Source of the DNA: Lepidurus packardi
Taxonomy: Eukaryota > Arthropoda > Branchiopoda > Notostraca > Triopsidae
Assembly (NCBI GenBank): GCA_023053545.1
Contig: JAKZAN010000002.1
Location: 6,630,790 to 6,694,789 of the forward strand
Reading direction: 5' to 3'
Length of the DNA: 64,000 bases
This document shows, piece after piece, positions 61,757-64,000 of this stretch. Position numbers and translations under genes: made by a program. The notes under the pieces were generated by a model. That model did not search any database, was not told where the DNA came from, and was given only the letters and a program-made list of their open reading frames with translations. The stretch's first letter is position 1, and every line of letters begins with the position of its first letter.

Positions 61757-64000
61757 ATGGAGAGTGAAACATCACAAAAGCATCCTTACAGTAAGGAATT
61801 CCCGACCAGGTATTCATTAACTTATTATCTATCCAAGACATTCTTATTTAGAAGTATTATTATTTACATTTTTACTAATAACAAAATTATTGTGATTTTC
61901 TAGGTGTATATTATTGCAACTGCTCGGGATTTGCTGCTTTCTTTTTGGCTTTATACCGTGGTCCGTAAAAGATACCGTGCAATCAAGCTGGGCTGATATG
62001 CCAAATTCTATCGCTGGTATTCAGTACGTTTTCTTGAATTATTTCCAATTAGTCTGATTTTATTTTATTTTTAGGTTAAATTCCACGTTGTTATACACTC
62101 CTATCGTAGATAACTTGGTTTGGGTGGTTGTTGATGCTCTAGGAGCCGACTTTCTAGAAAGAAAACCAGTCGTGATGCCATATCTTCAGAACTTGCTAGA
62201 AGAAGGAAGAGCTTGTGCTCTTTCAGCACAGGCTCACACTCCCACAGTTACCCTACCACGGATTAAAGTAGACATGAAAATTGTATTCACTGTTCATTAA
62301 ACTGATTTTGTGTATTCAAGGCGTTGACCACAGGAAGTGTTCCCGGTTTTGGTGACATTTTTCTTAACCTGGCCAACGGCGATAATGCACTACAAGAGGA
62401 TAACCTTCTCCAACAGTCCAAAGCCTTTCATCACAATTTAACCTTTTTCGGCGATGAAACATGGACTAAACTCTTTCCAAGTACATTTACTCGAAGTGAG
62501 GGCGTACCTTCGTTCTTCGTACAGGACTACACCGAAGTTGACCACAAAGTTACTCGCCAACTGAACACCGAGTTAGAAAAAAATGATTGGAGTATTATGA
62601 TTCTCCATTACCTCGGATTAGATCACATTGGACACCTTAGCGGACCTATGAGTTCGCTAGTACCTCCCAAACTGCAAGAAATGGACCAAGTTATCGAAAA
62701 ACTGCACGAGCGTTTAATCCTGAAACAAGAGAAGAACCGAAGCGCGATTTTCGTGTGTGGAGACCATGGAATGAGTCACGAAGGCAGCCATGGGGGCAGT
62801 AGCTTGCCTGAAACTACTATTCCCTTGATTTTCCTTCTTCCCCAACGGACTCAATGGTACTGGGGTAGAATTACGTGATAAGACACAAGCGTTTCTTGTC
62901 TCTGCGGGCACCCATGTAATATTATTGTTCGATGAACCAAGCGTTTCTTTGAGAACAATGAAGCTAAAACTGTAGAGTTTAGACTTTGAAACGTAATACA
63001 GTTGGTGTCGGGGAAAAAAACGAGTTGTGTCTTATTTAGTATCTTAAGCTTAATGATATTCCCTCCATTTCAGTTCTGATTCTGCTGCAGTTCTACAAAT
63101 CGATGCTGTGTCTTCGTTAAGCTTTTTATTGGGTTTGCCATTGCCTCGACATAGCTTAGGAATCCCATTACAACCTGTTTTGAAGATGAAAACCTCTTCC
63201 GAACGCCTTTATGGACTATACTATTTATGTACACATTTGAGTGGCGTTTATGAGCGCCAAATTGGCCAACTTCATCCTGGTATTTCTTTTAAACTATAAC
63301 TTGACGACATTTCCGAATATGACCTCGTATTAGGGAAAAAAGACGACGACTTTGATAAAGCCGTGAATTTGTACGTTCAGATATTGGAATCTGGTTCGTT
63401 CAGTAAAGAAGAGTTGGTTCATCAAGCAGAGCAATTATTTCTAAGTTGGGCGAGAGACCTTCAATCCGATCTAACTTCTCAATCCACCGAGAAAAACGTT
63501 CAGTTACTCTTTCTCGGTTTAGGATTGGTTTGGATGGTATGTAGTACTTTTCTTGCATGTAGTACGTGTCTAATTTGGAATGCTTTAGGCCTTCGCCCTT
63601 ACATTTTTTGGTACCAAAATGCGATTAGCTAAACTTGAATGGTTGGTTGTTGCGGGGCCTTTCTGGCAAGGTTTGAGCTTGGCTTCATCTTCGTTTGTGG
63701 AAGAAGAACATCAAGTTTGGTACTGGATCCAGGCTACGTTAGCTGGAATCGCGTTGATAATCAGCTTACGGAATTACTGCAAATTACGTAATGGAGCGTT
63801 CATCATTCACTGTATAGCTGCGCTGGTTTTACAGAGAGTACTGCGTTCCTGGGTGCGAACGGGCGATAAGTGGGTCCAGGAACCTGACCTAGAAGATCTT
63901 TTAAGAGAAAATAAACTGCTGTCGTCACTCTCATCCATTGCGGGTTTATTACTCGTTTATTTCCGCATTCGGGAGCATGGCAATAGAACCCAGCGATTTC
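61757..64000 (+). CDS. PIGG: GPI ethanolamine phosphate transferase 2 (PIGG), 5' part
   Basis: ER membrane enzyme adding ethanolamine phosphate to the second mannose of the GPI anchor (yeast GPI7). Exons: 61757-61809, 61904-62023, 62075-62267, 62321-62856, 63074-63279, 63334-63536 and 63589 to the window edge; 574 codons plus one base are visible and the 3' part is cut off. A membrane anchor is at about residues 19-32. The alkaline-phosphatase-type catalytic domain shows VVVDALGADF, TVTLPRIKALTTGSVPGF with the nucleophilic Thr, FYGDETW-like FFGDETWTKLFP, YLGLDHIGHLSGP and CGDHGMSHEGSHGG (metal ligands). Multi-span membrane segments begin after residue about 415, with EEEHQVWYW near 475. The usual Arg after VDAL is Gly here. 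All phases match, using the strong donor GTACGT at 62024. Confidence 0.94.

Overview
The window is nuclear DNA of an invertebrate animal. Genes are split by GT-AG introns of about 50 bp to about 19 kb, exons fit together in phase, and the proteins are animal families (SUEL-lectin EVA1, MAP7/ensconsin, THAP, PIGG). An arthropod is the best guess, resting on the overall gene set, a DRE-like TATCGAT core in a shared promoter and a TATA-driven small secreted protein; the species cannot be settled. I joined exons by hand from splice sites and frame; every complete multi-exon model closes to a whole number of codons.

Layout: 1-3,584 is AT-rich and apparently non-coding, with a minisatellite. 3,585-5,576 (+) is an EPHX4-type epoxide hydrolase, 358 aa. 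9,772-32,622 (+) is an EVA1C-like receptor with two SUEL lectin domains and one membrane span; its 19.3-kb first intron holds a second, phase-matched signal-peptide exon at 24,405. 33,485-45,574 (-) is MAP7/ensconsin in 16 exons (1,235 aa), tail to tail with EVA1C. A second first exon at 49,280-49,325, ending in a GC donor, would extend the gene and put it 159 bp head to head with cytosolic acetyl-CoA acetyltransferase (49,485-51,110, +). Two intronless alpha-1,3-fucosyltransferases follow in tandem (51,258-54,572, -), then a small secreted protein of unknown family (58,144-58,801, +), a compact terminal-inverted-repeat element with a THAP gene facing a second small ORF (59,341-60,721), and the 5' part of PIGG (61,757 to the window edge, +).

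These are mostly unrelated housekeeping or cell-surface genes, not an operon. Links visible in the DNA are the shared ACAT2/MAP7 promoter, the convergent 3' ends of EVA1C and MAP7, and mobile DNA. A decayed pogo-type element sits inside a MAP7 intron, and about 170 bp of its leader recurs inverted just upstream of PIGG. Most novel candidates: the two-gene THAP element with matched subterminal repeats, the duplicated signal-peptide first exons of EVA1C, and the GC-donor alternative start of MAP7.
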